From Fibrobacterota bacterium (lineage in GTDB: Bacteria; Fibrobacterota; Chitinivibrionia; Chitinivibrionales; Chitinispirillaceae), in the NCBI GenBank assembly GCA_023436145.1, contig JAEZKP010000047.1:62001-126000 (forward strand): a stretch of DNA of 64,000 nt, read 5' to 3'. A program made the translations under genes and the position numbers. Numbering within the stretch: the first letter of the stretch is position 1; each line of letters begins with the position of its first letter. The notes under the pieces were generated by a model, which did no database searches, had not been told where the DNA came from, and saw nothing but the letters and a program-made list of their open reading frames with translations. This document shows positions 9,118-17,019 of this stretch, one piece after another.

Positions 9118-9398
9118 TAAGATTTTTGATTTATTAAGAATTAAGAAATTTCAGATTTCCTTAAAATTTTTGATTTATTAAGAATTAAGAAATTTCAGAT
9201 TTCCTTAAAATTTTTGATTTATTAAGAATTTAAGAAATTTCAGATTCCTTAAGATTTTTGATTTATTAAGAATTAAGAAATTTCAGATTTCCTTAAGATT
9301 TTTGATTTATTAAGAATTTAAGAAATTTCAGATTTCCTTAAGATTTTTGATTTATTAAGAATCAGAAATTTCAGATTCATTTCTGATTTATTATTAAC
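9118..9398. repeat. AT-rich tandem array, period about 44 bases, six copies
   Basis: The words TTTTGATTTATTAAGAAT and AAATTTCAGATTTCCTTAA alternate six times between about 9120 and 9390 with a period near 44 bases; copies differ by one or two bases. The array abuts the 3' end of the four-helix-bundle gene. There are no unique spacers, so it is not a CRISPR. Confidence 0.85.
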
Positions 9399-9767
9399 TT
9401 AATACGATTTTTCTTTCTTAATATTTTTACTGGTTTTGATTGAAGAAACCAGAATTGAGATAATTTGATCGGTCTCATTGAGTAGAGGGTTGATTTTTTC
9501 TGCACGCAGCATTCCAGATTCGGAGGTGATTTCCAACCAGTAAGCTAATTCATCGGCTTCTTCCAGAACGATATTCAGTTTAGCGATAAAATCAGCTTTG
9601 GATTTTGCTCTGCAGACTGCCCTATAGTTTGCACCTACCGATGTTGCAGAACGAACCAACTGGTTTGCTATGACTTTTGCTGCGATTGTTTCCGGGAAAT
9701 CTGAGATGAGTTTGATACCATCCAAGGCAAGCTCTTTTGTACGCCTTTTCATCTCGTGAGCATTCAT
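9399..9767 (-). CDS. Four-helix-bundle protein (S23 / avd-like family)
   Basis: A 122-residue helical protein matching the four-helix-bundle family first found in 23S rRNA intervening sequences. Visible motifs are L-A-L-D at the first helix, A-N-Q-L-V-R-S-A-T-S-V-G-A-N-Y-R-A at helix two (the family hallmark), A-K-S-K-A-D-F-I-A-K-L in the loop, E-E-A-D-E-L-A-Y-W-L-E, and I-I-S-I-L-V-S-S-I at the end. Relatives include the Avd accessory protein of diversity-generating retroelements, but no reverse transcriptase or template repeat is near. The gene is bracketed by AT-rich arrays. Its function is unknown. Confidence 0.88.
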   Translation of the reverse strand: MNAHEMKRRTKELALDGIKLISDFPETIAAKVIANQLVRSATSVGANYRAVCRAKSKADFIAKLNIVLEEADELAYWLEITSESGMLRAEKINPLLNETDQIISILVSSIKTSKNIKKEKSY

Positions 9768-9825
9768 ATCTCCTCTTCCCCTTCTTAATCAGTCTATTCC
9801 CTCTAATCCTCCCAGATCAATTCTC

Positions 9826-10012
9826 TTTATCTTATTCCGAAAATCTAAAATCTCTTATCTTATTCCGAAAATCTAAAATCTCTTGTCTTATCCCAAAAAT
9901 CTCAAATCTCTTGTCTTATTCCAAAAATCTCAAATCTCTTGTCTTATTCCGAAAATCTAAAATCTCTTGTCTTATCCCAAAAATCTCAAATCTAGAATCT
10001 CAAATCTTAAAT
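9826..10012. repeat. Tandem array, period about 28-29 bases, six copies
   Basis: CTTATTCCGAAAATCTAAAA and close variants (CTTATCCCAAAAATCTCAAA) repeat about six times with a 28-29-base period, ending just before tRNA-Ser(GGA). The core AAATCTCAAATCTC is the reverse complement of the GATTTGAGATTT word family on the other side of the four-helix-bundle gene, so the gene is flanked by related sequence in inverted orientation. A 100-codon open frame here is an artefact of the repeat. Confidence 0.85.
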
Positions 10013-10017
10013 CAAAA

Positions 10018-10106
10018 TGGCGGAGAGGCAGGGATTTGAACCCTGGGTACGGGATCCGTACACACGCTCTCCAGGCGTGCCCCTTAAACCGCTCGGGCAC
10101 CTCTCC
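10018..10106 (-). tRNA. tRNA-Ser (anticodon GGA)
   Basis: Minus-strand cloverleaf with acceptor stem GGAGAGG/CCTCTCC, discriminator G and an encoded CCA; D-arm with GAGCGGTTTAAGG; anticodon loop CTGGAGA (GGA); a long class-II variable arm; and the T-arm GGGTTCAAATCCC. The long variable arm and discriminator G identify serine; GGA reads UCC/UCU. Confidence 0.95.
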
Positions 10107-10277
10107 GTAATTTTTAAAACCAAGACACTAAATATAAATATCAATTTGTGTAAAAGGAAATGAATATTGTTGTAGCAGAGATTTTTTAGCTAAATAAAAC
10201 TTCGATTCCGTTTTTTTGAATCTTTGAATTATAGTGCTATTTTGCCTTCAATGTTTAGTTTTTCAGAGTAATACTTT

Positions 10278-10520
10278 TCATGGGGTTGCAAATAGTCGCG
10301 TCCAAAAGATTCCAGCAGTAACAAATAACGGGATACTCAAGACAGTTAAAACATTTGCGCCTAATGCTGCTTCCGAATACCCGTTATAAAATTTTGGTAG
10401 TTTGTAATATATAAATAAACCACCAGCAATCAAAGGCAGTATCCCTATTAGAGCATGCGCAGGAAGTATGGATAAAAATGTTGCTATTATTATAACTGCG
10501 TTAAACAAGAAATAATTCAT
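10278..10520 (-). CDS. Small hypothetical membrane protein
   Basis: 80 residues with two or three hydrophobic segments (residues 6-20, 24-38 and 53-72) separated by a short basic loop Y-Y-K-L-P-K-F-Y. No recognised family. The start is the only ATG, with a weak upstream ribosome site. It stands alone between tRNA-Ser and the transferase pair. Confidence 0.4.
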   Translation of the reverse strand: MNYFLFNAVIIIATFLSILPAHALIGILPLIAGGLFIYYKLPKFYNGYSEAALGANVLTVLSIPLFVTAGIFWTRLFATP

Positions 10521-10696
10521 ATATTATCAGTCCAGCTTTTTTCCCATACATAATAAGAACATTTTTCCTGCCAACAACGCAATCTGGAACAAAATCATTG
10601 AATTAACTTTATTCATCTATTTCTTTTTCACTGATAAAGTAAAACTTTTCATTATTTGCACCACTTCAATTCAATCCCGCGAATGTCTCCCTCTCA

Positions 10697-11299
10697 TCAC
10701 TGATTATTCTGGTAATTTTGCCAGGCAATAAAGTCTTCCATTGTATCTATATCCGAACGGTGTGGCAAAACGATATAGCTGAATTTGCCTTCTTTAAATA
10801 AATGCATTGTATCTTCAAATAAAGTAGGCTGACTCCAGCTTTTTACATTAAAAAGGCAAAGTGCAGCCGGTTTAGTACCTATCAAATAGTAGCCGCCATC
10901 GTTTGCAGGTCCAATCGCAACATGGTAACCTCTTCCAAGCACATCAATAGCTCTTTTTAAATCATCGACATGCATGTAAGGACAATCACATCCAATAGCG
11001 ATCACTCCAGAGCACCCCATTTGAAACATATGCTTAGACGCATTATACAGCCGCTCTCCAAGCGTTTCCCCTGCTTGTGGAAAAAATGACATTGCTCCAT
11101 CAAAATATTCTCTCAAGCCTATGGGTTCACTATCACCTGTAAATGCCACATGATAGCAGAACTGACTCACTAAATTTGAGGTCACCTTTAGCAATTCACG
11201 ATAAATACTATCAGCTGTATCAATTCCGTGCAACGAAGCAATGCGTGTTTTAGAAATTCCAGAAATGATTGCTTTTGCAAAAACGACTATTCCTATCAT
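10697..11299 (-). CDS. TIGR04282-type nucleotidyl/glycosyl transferase ('arsenosugar' transferase 1)
   Basis: A GT-A-like protein of about 200 residues matching the rSAM/selenodomain-associated transferase 1 family (DUF2064). It has V-V-F-A-K-A near the start, I-G-C-D-C-P-Y-M (the metal-binding acidic motif region), G-P-A-N-D-G-G-Y-Y-L-I-G, and the late H-R-S-D-I-D-T-M-E-D. I start at the ATG at 11299, one base after the upstream stop, because it gives the family N-terminus MIGIVVFAK; ATGs at 11317 and 11344 lie inside the upstream gene. It forms a pair with the next gene, the usual arrangement for these families. The reaction is not firmly established. Confidence 0.8.
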   Translation of the reverse strand: MIGIVVFAKAIISGISKTRIASLHGIDTADSIYRELLKVTSNLVSQFCYHVAFTGDSEPIGLREYFDGAMSFFPQAGETLGERLYNASKHMFQMGCSGVIAIGCDCPYMHVDDLKRAIDVLGRGYHVAIGPANDGGYYLIGTKPAALCLFNVKSWSQPTLFEDTMHLFKEGKFSYIVLPHRSDIDTMEDFIAWQNYQNNQ

Positions 11300-11300
11300 T

Positions 11301-12008
11301 TCATTTTTTTCTTCCATAGTATACCTTGTAAAACCATTCAGCATTGCTATCAGAATGCAATCCGAAGTAACGTAGAAAAAGGTATGTCATAGTTAAAAAT
11401 AGAACTTTGAAAAAATATAAAAAATGACCATTTTTAACCCATTGACGATTTGAACTGATGACACCATTGGGCAGGAATATCAATTTACCACATTTTCTGA
11501 GCCTTATTGACAATTCAACATCTTCCATTAAACGTGTCTTAGGAAATCCATCTGCAAGCGCATTTTTCCGGTAAAACTGGGCTTGATCACCAAATGCTAT
11601 ACCTGTGAATCGAGTTTTAAAATTATGTAAAAAAACTGCAAATCTAAGCCAATTATTTCTGGTCTGGTAGATTAAACCAAATGCCCCCCCAACTATTAAA
11701 GGGTCTTTTGAAAATTGCTCGATGATTCTTCTAAAAGAATGTGGCTTGAGGACTGAATCAGCATGGAGAACAACAATTATTTCGCCTTTAGCATATTTTA
11801 CCCCACATGCAATCTGCCCCCCCCTGCCAGGTTTTGAATATAATAATGTAACATTAGGAGAACTTTTGATAATTTCAACAGTTTTATCAACAGATCCCCC
11901 ATCTACAACAATGATGTCCACTGGTACATTTTGCACTTTTATAGAATGTAGGCAACCACCAATGTTGGCTTGCTCATTTAAGGTAGGAATTATAACAGAA
12001 ATCAGCAT
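11301..12008 (-). CDS. TIGR04283-type family 2 glycosyltransferase ('arsenosugar' transferase 2)
   Basis: A 235-residue GT2 glycosyltransferase. The N-terminus I-S-V-I-I-P-T-L-N-E-Q-A-N-I is typical; D-V-D-x type motifs are represented by V-L-H-A-D-S and V-V-D-G-G-S; G-G-A-F-G-L and F-G-D-Q-A-Q-F follow; a C-terminal hydrophobic patch may touch the membrane. The family is co-inherited with TIGR04282 and with radical SAM proteins such as ArsS, but neither arsM nor arsS is present here. Neighbours suggest modification of a small metabolite or lipid of unknown nature. Confidence 0.8.
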   Translation of the reverse strand: MLISVIIPTLNEQANIGGCLHSIKVQNVPVDIIVVDGGSVDKTVEIIKSSPNVTLLYSKPGRGGQIACGVKYAKGEIIVVLHADSVLKPHSFRRIIEQFSKDPLIVGGAFGLIYQTRNNWLRFAVFLHNFKTRFTGIAFGDQAQFYRKNALADGFPKTRLMEDVELSIRLRKCGKLIFLPNGVISSNRQWVKNGHFLYFFKVLFLTMTYLFLRYFGLHSDSNAEWFYKVYYGRKK

Positions 12009-12019
12009 ATTTTATCAAT

Positions 12020-13012
12020 CTATAAGAAAAATCTAGATGGTCCATCCCAAATCTCCCAGCCACATTCATGATAAATGGCTCGGCAACTATTGACTGTTTC
12101 ACCCCTGCCTTCTTCTGTTTTTTCCTCTGTATCACGCGGATTGGCTCCAACCTCAGCCCAAAATAAATTTGCCCCTGCAACTGCAGCTAAAGTACAGGGT
12201 TCATGTGCACAGTTTCCCAAAACAGTCCTTGGCATTCCAAGCCTTGTAGTAGCAATAATCTGAGCCATACGCAACTCACTTATCATTCCTCTTTTTGATA
12301 TTTTCGTACCAGGTATCGAAATCCTTCGCATTGCACCGCTGAACGACGGATTAATTGATGCAGTAAATTCAATCATGGCAGCCAACTCATCATTTGTATG
12401 CTCTGGTCCAACCGGCTCAACACAGATTCCAATCTGTAGCCCTGCCTCTTTAAAATTCAAAATACTCTGCTTTCTGACTTCTGGCTCTATACCTGTATCA
12501 ATACCCTCTCGTAACCGCAACGCATGGTATACACCTGAAAAACCAGCATCTTTAATTTTCAATGCATTTTTATAGGACTGATCACCGACATTTGCAATCA
12601 TTGTCGTATTCGCCTTGAGTTTGCTCTTGACTTCAGCAGCAATCTCAACGAAACGATCAACAGGAAAGTTATCGGTAGACATTAAATAAATTGCATTTGC
12701 CCCATCAACCTCAAACTGCCTTATATACTCAATAGCCTCATCTGCAGAAAGTTCTGAAACGTTTTGTACAATCCCGTTTTCAGTTGAAAATGAACAAAAA
12801 AGACAATCACAATTGCACGGTGACAGATTAATGGCAATTTGAGCATGAATTTCTGCTTTTGTCTTTGATAACTCTCTTGATATTCGAAATGATTCAGCAA
12901 GTATTTGAAACGCCTGAGTTGATTCTGGTGGAAAGTGTAACAGCCAGGCAAGTTCTTTTCGGTTCAAAATTTCGCCAGATCTCACTTTATCCAAGACATA
13001 TGTAATATTCAT
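12020..13012 (-). CDS. BioB/HydE-like radical SAM protein
   Basis: A 330-residue radical SAM enzyme with C-N-C-D-C-L-F-C (C-x3-C-x2-C reading) at about residues 67-74, a BATS-like C-terminal half with I-S-I-P-G-T-K and a late cysteine pair in N-C-A-H-E-P-C. Domain order and length resemble BioB, HydE and PylB, but no partner gene for biotin, hydrogenase or pyrrolysine is nearby. It is first in a three-gene minus-strand run with two glycosyltransferases, 11 bases apart. The divergent regulator at 13301 shares its upstream region. The substrate is unknown. Confidence 0.75.
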   Translation of the reverse strand: MNITYVLDKVRSGEILNRKELAWLLHFPPESTQAFQILAESFRISRELSKTKAEIHAQIAINLSPCNCDCLFCSFSTENGIVQNVSELSADEAIEYIRQFEVDGANAIYLMSTDNFPVDRFVEIAAEVKSKLKANTTMIANVGDQSYKNALKIKDAGFSGVYHALRLREGIDTGIEPEVRKQSILNFKEAGLQIGICVEPVGPEHTNDELAAMIEFTASINPSFSGAMRRISIPGTKISKRGMISELRMAQIIATTRLGMPRTVLGNCAHEPCTLAAVAGANLFWAEVGANPRDTEEKTEEGRGETVNSCRAIYHECGWEIWDGPSRFFL

Positions 13013-13200
13013 TGTAATTCCTGCTTAAATGCATGGGTTGCGAACTTTGATTCGTTCAGCAACATCATTTTTAAACCATTTTTGACCAAGTAATATAGTC
13101 ACGGGTAACTGACATAACAATGTATTCTTTTCTTAATAACCATCACATGTTTTGAAGAATGCCTCTGAACTTCCACATCTAATTGATCTTCAAAAGCTAT

Positions 13201-13217
13201 TTATTGAATCTCAATAA
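13201..13217. promoter_or_regulatory. Inverted-repeat operator TTATTGAA-T-CTCAATAA
   Basis: An 8-1-8 inverted repeat with one mismatch, in the divergent region between the radical SAM gene and the YozG-like regulator. A near copy (perfect palindrome) occurs at 15264-15280 upstream of the DUF2975 gene. Surrounding bases are also shared (TATTTATTGAAT...TCAATAATT). Likely bound by the regulator encoded at 13301. Confidence 0.6.
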
Positions 13218-13300
13218 TTTTTAATTGATTTTCGTTATTCCAACAGATTATATTATCAATACAAATTGATTATGTTGAATTTAACGTTACAGTAGACAAA

Positions 13301-13528
13301 ATGAGCATTATTTTCAGACTTGATAGAGTGATGGCAGATAGAAAAATACCACTCAATGAATTGGCAAAAAGAATTGGGTTAACAGACTCAAATCTATCAA
13401 TTTTAAAAACCGGAAAAGCAAAGGCGATACGTATAGCTACTATTGATGCTCTTTGCAGAGAATTGAATTGTCAACCTGGGGATTTATTAGAATATTCGCC
13501 AGGAGATAATAACTCAATTCTTGAATAA
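13301..13528 (+). CDS. YozG-like helix-turn-helix regulator (XRE family)
   Basis: 75 residues, one Cro/C1-type HTH: L-D-R-V-M-A-D-R-K-I-P-L-N-E-L-A-K-R-I-G-L-T, then L-S-I-L-K-T-G-K-A-K-A-I-R, I-D-A-L-C-R-E-L-N-C-Q-P-G-D-L-L-E-Y. This is the small YozG type that normally sits beside a DUF2975 membrane protein. Here the DUF2975 gene is about 1.2 kb away on the opposite strand, with a flavodoxin-like gene between them. Both genes are preceded by the same palindrome, which supports a shared circuit. Probably an autoregulator. Confidence 0.85.
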   Translation: MSIIFRLDRVMADRKIPLNELAKRIGLTDSNLSILKTGKAKAIRIATIDALCRELNCQPGDLLEYSPGDNNSILE

Positions 13529-13647
13529 ATGCATTTAAAAATATTTACAGCTGCCATCATACTATTCTGAGGAGACTAATTATTGAATGCAATCACAAGA
13601 ACGTTTACTTGTATAGACGCCAGGTTAAGGATGCATTATTTGGCATC

Positions 13648-13773
13648 ATGGATTTTGACACATGTAATGAGTCAGGTACATGGGATAAAATTCTGAACGG
13701 TTTCTATTCTGTTTGTAAAGTTTTTCCACAGGAAAAAGAGCTGGTTTTATCAGAAAAAACAATAACCTGTTGA
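13648..13773 (+). CDS. Possible small ORF or gene remnant downstream of the YozG-like gene
   Basis: A 41-codon frame starting at ATG 13648 reads M-D-F-D-T-C-N-E-S-G-T-W-D-K-I-L and ends 54 bases before a strong terminator. The same frame stays open upstream to about 13560 with plausible protein sequence (C-N-H-K-N-V-Y-L-Y-R-R-Q) but no good start, so it may be the 3' end of a decayed gene rather than a peptide gene. It lies inside the transcript that starts before 13301. Confidence 0.3.
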   Translation: MDFDTCNESGTWDKILNGFYSVCKVFPQEKELVLSEKTITC

Positions 13774-13826
13774 TCTATCCTATATTGAATCATATTTGGA
13801 ATAAAAATAATCAAGGCAGTCGAATA

Positions 13827-13864
13827 AACAGTGCAGAAAACGATCGTTTCTGCACTGTTTTTAA
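13827..13864 (+). terminator. Rho-independent terminator
   Basis: A perfect 13-base stem, AACAGTGCAGAAA pairing with TTTCTGCACTGTT around loop ACGATCG-type bases, followed by TTTTTAATTTT. It closes the plus-strand unit that begins with the YozG-like regulator. Confidence 0.85.
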
Positions 13865-13945
13865 TTTTCTTGATAATATCTAATAATAAAACAGTTGGAT
13901 TTTTTACATTTATTACTTAGCATTGATTCTGGCAAGTCTTTTTAG

Positions 13946-14581
13946 TTAAATAGATAAACTTGAAGCAAACTCTTTTGCTTGCGTAAGGTCTTTTTCATTA
14001 GGCTTACCTTTATTCATCCCCCCAAAGACCTCAAGAAAGCCATTTGTATTCCATCCTTTACAGTTGAATTCTCCAAGAATTGCGCATTTTTTTGATATAA
14101 GCACATCTCGAAGCTGTATATGTGGATCCGGTTCCATTTTAAATTTAACACAAGCAGCTCGAGACACCCCGCTGGTTGAAAAGATAAATACTTTTTTATT
14201 GATATTTTCCGGTAAGTTGGCAGCTATATCTAAAATCGACTTATGATGCCTGTTATCGTATATACCAGATCCAAATCCTATCAATTCATATTTTTCAAGA
14301 TTCTCTTTTTGAAATTGATTTGGACCTATAATTGAAGCATTCAGAATACTTGACATTGCCATTGCAATCTTTTGAGTATTTTTCTTATGGAAAGAGACGA
14401 GTACCAGTAATATCTTCGAATCTACATTATTTTTCACATCAACATGTACAGTATCATTCCATGATGCAGAAGATATCGCATCCTGCTGCCTTTCTAACGC
14501 AAACAATGGTTTTGTCACCATAATCCCCATTAACGAGGCAAGACATGACAGTGCTTTTCTTCGTCCCAGAAGCTTACCCAT
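13946..14581 (-). CDS. Tat-exported flavodoxin-like protein
   Basis: 211 residues. The N-terminus has twin arginines (G-R-R-K-A-L) followed by a hydrophobic stretch and A-L-E, a likely Tat or Sec signal. The mature part reads as flavodoxin-like: I-L-L-V-L-V-S-F-H-K-K-N-T-Q-K-I-A takes the place of the FMN phosphate loop, then L-I-G-F-G-S-G-I-Y-D-N-R-H-H-K-S and V-F-I-F-S-T-S-G as the second and third FMN loops. A C-terminal G-W-N-T-N-G-F. Export of a flavodoxin-type protein is unusual; it may serve as a periplasmic electron carrier to the neighbouring exported C_GCAxxG_C_C protein. Confidence 0.65.
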   Translation of the reverse strand: MGKLLGRRKALSCLASLMGIMVTKPLFALERQQDAISSASWNDTVHVDVKNNVDSKILLVLVSFHKKNTQKIAMAMSSILNASIIGPNQFQKENLEKYELIGFGSGIYDNRHHKSILDIAANLPENINKKVFIFSTSGVSRAACVKFKMEPDPHIQLRDVLISKKCAILGEFNCKGWNTNGFLEVFGGMNKGKPNEKDLTQAKEFASSLSI

Positions 14582-14686
14582 ACCCTCTCCTGCCTTATAT
14601 TCAATAAAAATTAAAAAGTATAATGTTAAACTATATAGAATCGCATTTATGTTTAGTTACAAACATTACTCGATATTGTCGAATTG

Positions 14687-15204
14687 CTACACTGTAAAAT
14701 CCAGCTCTTCCTTCAGAATTGTTCCATTCTTTATAGTTTCACACAACACCAAAAGAACCACGCTTACTAAGAGAGCGCTTGGATTAATAGTTAATAATGA
14801 AAAAAAGATAAATAATTTGGACAATTTTGAGATTGCATGTACATTGCTCTTATTAAGCACAATATTATTAGCAAAATTCGTAAACAATTGACGAAAATTA
14901 TTTACAATCTGAAACAAAGAAAAGAGAACAGCCATGAAGTAAGGAAGTATCAAAATCTTTACTGCAAGTGGCCATTTACTGAACATACTCCAATTTTTTA
15001 CATCATCAGCACTAATTAAAACAAAATCTTCTATGGTGATGCTGGCGCTCTTTTCCAATATCAATTCCCCCAACGAAGTCGATGACCCAATTATTGCAGC
15101 GCAAATGAAAGGAGTAAGGATTAGTAATAATATTATGATGTAACATGAAATGTGAAGAAATCCTTCATAAATGATGACAATGAGTTTTTACCAAAATATT
15201 TCAT
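14687..15204 (-). pseudogene. DUF2975 membrane protein, interrupted by a one-base frameshift
   Basis: The recognisable DUF2975 protein starts at ATG 15204, seven bases after a GAGGAG ribosome site, and reads M-K-Y-F-G-K. After an A5 run (15185-15189 on the plus strand) the frame is lost; with six A residues it would continue K-L-I-V-I-I-Y-E-G-F-L-H-I into the open frame ending at 14687, giving a normal protein of about 170 residues with three or four membrane segments. The shifted zero frame stops after about 23 codons. Either a recent mutation, a phase-variable homopolymer, or a sequencing error. DUF2975 proteins pair with YozG-like regulators such as the one at 13301. Confidence 0.75.
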
Positions 15205-15263
15205 TCAAAATTCTCCTCAGTAATATAAATATAACTATACTCATATTGATCTACAAGTATTAT

Positions 15264-15280
15264 TTATTGAATTTCAATAA
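15264..15280. promoter_or_regulatory. Perfect palindrome TTATTGAA-T-TTCAATAA
   Basis: Located 60 bases upstream of the DUF2975 start. Twin of the imperfect copy at 13201-13217; the two share TATTTATTGAAT-Y-TCAATAATT. Likely operator of the YozG-like regulator. Confidence 0.65.
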
Positions 15281-15453
15281 TTAATAACTAAAACACCAGT
15301 ATCAAATTAAATAAAACCTGATTTTGTTTTAAGTTTTCTTCTTGAGAAGTGATTTTACCAGTAATTTCTAGCAGATTTAATCGGATGTATACCGAATTCT
15401 ACAAAAAATAAAACAAGACTATCAGGAGGACATTGGTAATCTCACTAGGTTAA

Positions 15454-16986
15454 CTAAAGAACGGTTACATTATAACCAGCATATTTTTTATACAAATCAA
15501 TATGTTGAGCTTTCCACCCAATTATACCATTGCTAAGACTATAAATGTCCGTATACCCCACGGAGCGTAAATAGTGAGCGGTTATGTATGAAAAGTATCC
15601 ACCTTGGCAAACTACTATGATACGTTTATCTTTGGGTATCTTATGCAAATATTTCTTATTAAATACAAACGGTATTTCGTGAGAATTCGGAAGCCCTTTA
15701 TCCTTTTTTCTAAGCAGATCAGGACGTACGTCGAGAATAAATGTATTCCGATCAAATAAGACGGATTCTGTTAATTGAGCTGGCAGAATCAAGTTTACTT
15801 GAGGTATTTTTCCGTTAAAAATAGCATTGAATATTCTAATTACATACCTGATATCTTTTTTAGAAGTAAAGCTGCTTAAGCTTAACCTAATTGTTTCCCT
15901 AGCAGTCTGACTAGTTAAGCCGATCGCTTGAAGAACGTGTGACGGTTTGTCTTCTTGCGAGCTGCATGCCGATCCTGCCGATACTGAAATGCCATAATGA
16001 TCCAGCATGGCAATCAACTCAGTGTTTTTTATTCCCGGGAATGAAATACTTATCGTATTTGGCAAACAGTAGTCATTAGGCGAATTGATTATACAATCAG
16101 GTCGGATTTCTTTAATGGCTTTAATAAAAAATTCTTTCAACTTCTGTATTTTTTCAGATTTCCTGAGATGGGACTCGACTTTTTGACAAGCTGCACCGAA
16201 TCCTGCAATATTATGAGTACTCTCAGTCCCAGCCCGCATACCATTTTCCTGATGTCCTCCGTGTAATATAGGAAGAAGATGTGCATTATTTTTTATGTAT
16301 AACACGCCTACACCTTTAGGCCCATAGAGCTTATGTGCTGAGAATGAAGCATAGTGAACTCCCAACTCTTTTACATTTATTGGTATTTTTCCAAATGCTT
16401 GAACACAATCAGATAAAACCAGTATGCCATATTTATCTGCGATGCTTGCAACTGTAGTCACATCTTGTATTGTACCTATTTCATTATTTGCCAACATACA
16501 GCAGATTAGCATCGTGTTATCATCAACCAGCTTTTCTAATTCAGAAATAATCACTCGTCCGTATTTGTCTATTGGACAAAAGTTAACCAGAACTCCTTTT
16601 GTTTCGAGAAACTGTAAAGTATTAAGTATTGACGGATGCTCTACAGGTGTTGTAATAATCTTCTTTCTAGCAGGGTAAAGAGTGTTATATACTGATTTCA
16701 GGACAGCATTATTTGATTCAGTTGCACACCCAGTAAAGAATATCTCCTCAGGTTCTGCATTAATTGCATCTGCAACCAGGTGGCGAGCGTATGCCATAAT
16801 TTGTGCAGATTTTCTGGCAACACTGTAAAGCGATGATGGATTGCCGTAATTATATTTCAACACTCGATTCATTTTTCGCTGAACTGTTGGACATACAGAC
16901 GTTGTTGCATTATTGTCCAAGTAAACATTCCGTTTGAAACGGAAAAAATGCTTGGGTATTTCAAGATGGTTAACAATTTTGGGCAT
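15454..16986 (-). CDS. Cysteine desulfurase fused to a rhodanese domain
   Basis: 510 residues. Residues 20-395 form a NifS/IscS-type PLP enzyme: D-N-N-A-T-T near the start, PLP lysine K219 in S-A-H-K-L-Y-G-P-K-G, H-G-G-H-Q-E-N-G-M-R-A-G-T-E, and the catalytic C341 in S-A-G-S-A-C-S-S. Residues 405-505 form a rhodanese domain with D-V-R-P at its start and active Cys at about 460 (V-V-C-Q-G-G-Y-F-S). The fusion would take persulfide sulfur (or selenium) from the desulfurase and pass it on in cis. It lies upstream of the flavodoxin/DUF2975 genes and just downstream of the C_GCAxxG_C_C gene on the same strand (33 bases). Confidence 0.88.
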   Translation of the reverse strand: MPKIVNHLEIPKHFFRFKRNVYLDNNATTSVCPTVQRKMNRVLKYNYGNPSSLYSVARKSAQIMAYARHLVADAINAEPEEIFFTGCATESNNAVLKSVYNTLYPARKKIITTPVEHPSILNTLQFLETKGVLVNFCPIDKYGRVIISELEKLVDDNTMLICCMLANNEIGTIQDVTTVASIADKYGILVLSDCVQAFGKIPINVKELGVHYASFSAHKLYGPKGVGVLYIKNNAHLLPILHGGHQENGMRAGTESTHNIAGFGAACQKVESHLRKSEKIQKLKEFFIKAIKEIRPDCIINSPNDYCLPNTISISFPGIKNTELIAMLDHYGISVSAGSACSSQEDKPSHVLQAIGLTSQTARETIRLSLSSFTSKKDIRYVIRIFNAIFNGKIPQVNLILPAQLTESVLFDRNTFILDVRPDLLRKKDKGLPNSHEIPFVFNKKYLHKIPKDKRIIVVCQGGYFSYITAHYLRSVGYTDIYSLSNGIIGWKAQHIDLYKKYAGYNVTVL

Positions 16987-17019
16987 AATATTTATTCGGA
17001 TTCTGTTTAACTTGAAAAA

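Noticed and set aside
9399..9767. Diversity-generating retroelement accessory gene (avd)
   Set aside because: No reverse transcriptase or template/variable repeat pair is present nearby.
9118..10012. CRISPR array
   Set aside because: The repeats are directly tandem, AT-rich and without unique spacers; no cas genes.
9737..10039. 100-codon plus-strand reading frame
   Set aside because: It runs through the tandem repeat and has no ribosome site; periodic peptide is an artefact.
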